Origin: Desulfobacterales bacterium | GTDB lineage: Bacteria > Desulfobacterota > Desulfobacteria > Desulfobacterales > JAFDCJ01 | DNA: 6,939 bases | Assembly (NCBI GenBank): GCA_020345785.1 | Contig: CP070771.1 | Location: forward strand, 1,250,598 to 1,257,536 | Direction of reading: 5' to 3' | Shown here: one piece after another, positions 5,816 through 6,939 of the stretch | How the letters are laid out: each line of letters starts with the position of its first letter | How positions within the stretch are numbered: position 1 is the first letter of the stretch | Program-made: the position numbers and the translations under genes | The notes under the pieces: model-generated | Databases searched by the model: none | Seen by the model: only the letters and a program-made list of their open reading frames with translations | What the model was told of the DNA's origin: nothing

Positions 5816-6235
5816 AATTTTGGCCGCAAGGGAGCGCACAGGTTTGCTCCTCAGCTCGAATCCTTCGGTTTGAAGGAATTCAATCCTCCGGCGGACAAGT
5901 GTCTCAAAAGTAGAAAAGAGCGTATCCGAAGGTATCGCCGGTATGTTTATGAAGCAGGATCATTAAATCAGCCTGAGAGAGGCAGCGTCAAGATCATAAG
6001 GAATAAGGTGCTCGAAAAGGAGCGCCTCAGGGAATTTGAACTCAGTCGAAGCGATCGGTTCAGATACCGCACGCGCTATTTTACGGATTCCGGAATTATT
6101 GGATCAAAGCAATTTGTGGCTGAAAATTACCAGCGGTTCAGACACCTATTTTTCTCCAAGCATGAAAAGAAGCCAAAACCGATTAAAGGCTTGGATGGGA
6201 TCTATTCGCTGAAGCGATTGTCTGAATTCGTCTGA
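5816..6235 (+). pseudogene. 5'-truncated RAYT / IS200-like transposase remnant
   Basis: The open frame runs from just after a TGA at 5813-5815 to a stop at 6233-6235, about 139 codons, with a possible TTG start at 5870 but no convincing ribosome site. Recognisable stretches are ERIRRYRRYVYEAGS, DRFRYRTRYFTDSGIIGSKQF and a final KPIKGLDGIYSLKRLSEFV. These resemble the C-terminal region of REP-associated tyrosine transposases (Y1_Tnp relatives) known from deltaproteobacteria; the resemblance is from memory. The N-terminal half with the HUH metal-binding motif and the catalytic tyrosine is absent, so it cannot be an active transposase. A host-retained small basic protein is the alternative. It lies between two toxin-antitoxin pairs and on the opposite strand to both. 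Confidence 0.55.
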
Positions 6236-6305
6236 AATCATTTCTCGCGGCGATGGACCATTTTACCATAGAAGTCAGCACACAAAGTTTTAATCTGATT
6301 CTGTA

Positions 6306-6611
6306 TCAGGCCGCCTTTGACTTTTGTACTTCGACGGCGAGTTTTAGGCCCATACTTTCTAATAGAACAGAAAGACTGCCCAGTTGGGGATTGCCCTTCT
6401 CAGACAGAATTCGATACATATTTTCCCGATTTAGTCCGGATTTTTTTGCTAGTTCTGTAATGCCCTTCGCATCAGCCACGTCGCGCAGCGCCAACATGAA
6501 TACCTCCTGGGAACCATCCTCCAATGCTGCATTGAGATAAGCAGCAGCCTCTTCAGGATCTTTAAGGTCCTTCAGAAGCCCATCTCTATAGCTTATCGAG
6601 GTCTTACTCAT
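6306..6611 (-). CDS. HigA-like antitoxin with HTH (addiction module antidote)
   Basis: Antitoxin of a type II pair in the toxin-first (HigBA-like) order. I start it at MSKTSISYRDG, giving 101 aa, the usual form of the addiction-module antidote family (TIGR02684 type). In-frame ATGs at 6632 and 6689 would add a basic leader that overlaps the toxin gene. The N-terminal part has the family pattern LKDPEEAAAYLNAALEDG. The C-terminal half is a Cro/C1-like HTH: GITELAKKSGLNRENMYRILSEKGNPQLGSL, read in two pieces. It would bind the toxin and repress the operon. Its first 8 bp overlap the toxin's end, so translation is coupled; the ribosome site (AAGAAGAG) is weak, which suits coupling. No clear terminator follows; the 70 bp after it converge with the transposase remnant. 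Confidence 0.88.
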   Translation of the reverse strand: MSKTSISYRDGLLKDLKDPEEAAAYLNAALEDGSQEVFMLALRDVADAKGITELAKKSGLNRENMYRILSEKGNPQLGSLSVLLESMGLKLAVEVQKSKAA

Positions 6612-6939
6612 TTTTTCTCTTCTTATAGTCATTCCAATATTCCTTTGCGAGTTCAATATCTTTCTCTTGATTCTTTTTGGATCCGCCACAAAGCAGCAGG
6701 ATCAGCTTCTTACCAACTCGACCAAAGTAAACACGATATCCCGGCCCATACTCGATTCGAAATTCACTGACACCACTGCCCACCGACTTACAGTCACCAA
6801 AATTACCGAGACGAATTCGATTGAGCCTGACGCGAATTCTGGCACGGGCGTTGATATCTTTCAGAGATTTTAGCCAATTCCTGAAAGGGCACCTGCCGTC
6901 TGGCTTCAGATATTCTCTAATTTCCCATTCTTGGGATTC
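6604..6939 (-). CDS. HigB/RelE-like toxin (addiction module killer protein), N-terminus beyond the window
   Basis: The frame is open from the right edge to a TAA at 6604-6606 and gives 111 residues starting ESQEWEIREYL; only a few N-terminal residues should be missing, since the family (TIGR02683 type, RelE/ParE superfamily) is usually about 95-115 aa. Diagnostic segments are PFRNWLKSLKD, ARIRVRLNRIRLGNFGDCK, VSEFRIEYGPGYRVYFG, LILLLCGGSKKNQEKDIELA and the tail EYWNDYKKRKNE. The strand order, the basic RLNRI region and the GYRVYF and GGSKKxQ motifs fit this toxin group, which as a rule cuts mRNA on the ribosome. It overlaps the antitoxin start by 8 bp. Promoter and start codon lie outside the window. 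Confidence 0.9.
   Translation of the reverse strand, partial: ESQEWEIREYLKPDGRCPFRNWLKSLKDINARARIRVRLNRIRLGNFGDCKSVGSGVSEFRIEYGPGYRVYFGRVGKKLILLLCGGSKKNQEKDIELAKEYWNDYKKRKNE

Overview
The window reads as bacterial accessory DNA from a Gram-negative organism. The codon use, strong AAGGAGG ribosome sites, secreted esterase, ABC sugar-type binding protein and the tail of a RAYT-like transposase would fit a deltaproteobacterial (Desulfobacterota) genome. This assignment rests on remembered family resemblance, not on a search, and is tentative.

Left part (1-3029, all on the minus strand). The C-terminally cut gene for a periplasmic sugar-type ABC binding protein lies at 1-836. Just upstream of it is a short relic (916 to about 1035) that looks like the last ~40 residues of the partner ABC permease. 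The relic ends abruptly at a strong hairpin terminator (1035-1076). That hairpin belongs to the next gene upstream, a secreted type-B carboxylesterase (1095-3029) with a complete catalytic set and an in-frame 46-residue tandem duplication just after its signal peptide. The arrangement suggests that a rearrangement placed the esterase and its terminator against a broken ABC transporter operon.

Middle part (3030-4831). A 629-bp AT-rich divergent region separates the esterase from a plus-strand regulator. It holds a candidate esterase promoter with a perfect 15-bp palindrome next to its -35 box, further palindromes, a possible structured esterase leader and a good promoter for the regulator. The regulator (3659-4831, 390 aa) is two TetR-type proteins joined head to tail in one chain, each with its own helix-turn-helix. 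By position it is the likely regulator of the esterase, of itself, or of both.

Right part (4832-6939). This is a small stability and mobile island. A complete VapBC pair (minus strand) has a strong promoter overlapped by an inverted repeat. A 5'-truncated RAYT/IS200-like transposase remnant (plus strand) follows. Then comes a toxin-first HigB/RelE-HigA type pair (minus strand) whose toxin N-terminus runs off the window. Both toxin-antitoxin pairs show overlapping reading frames (TAATG for vapBC, 8 bp for the HigBA-like pair). I see no tRNA, rRNA, CRISPR array or intact mobile element.
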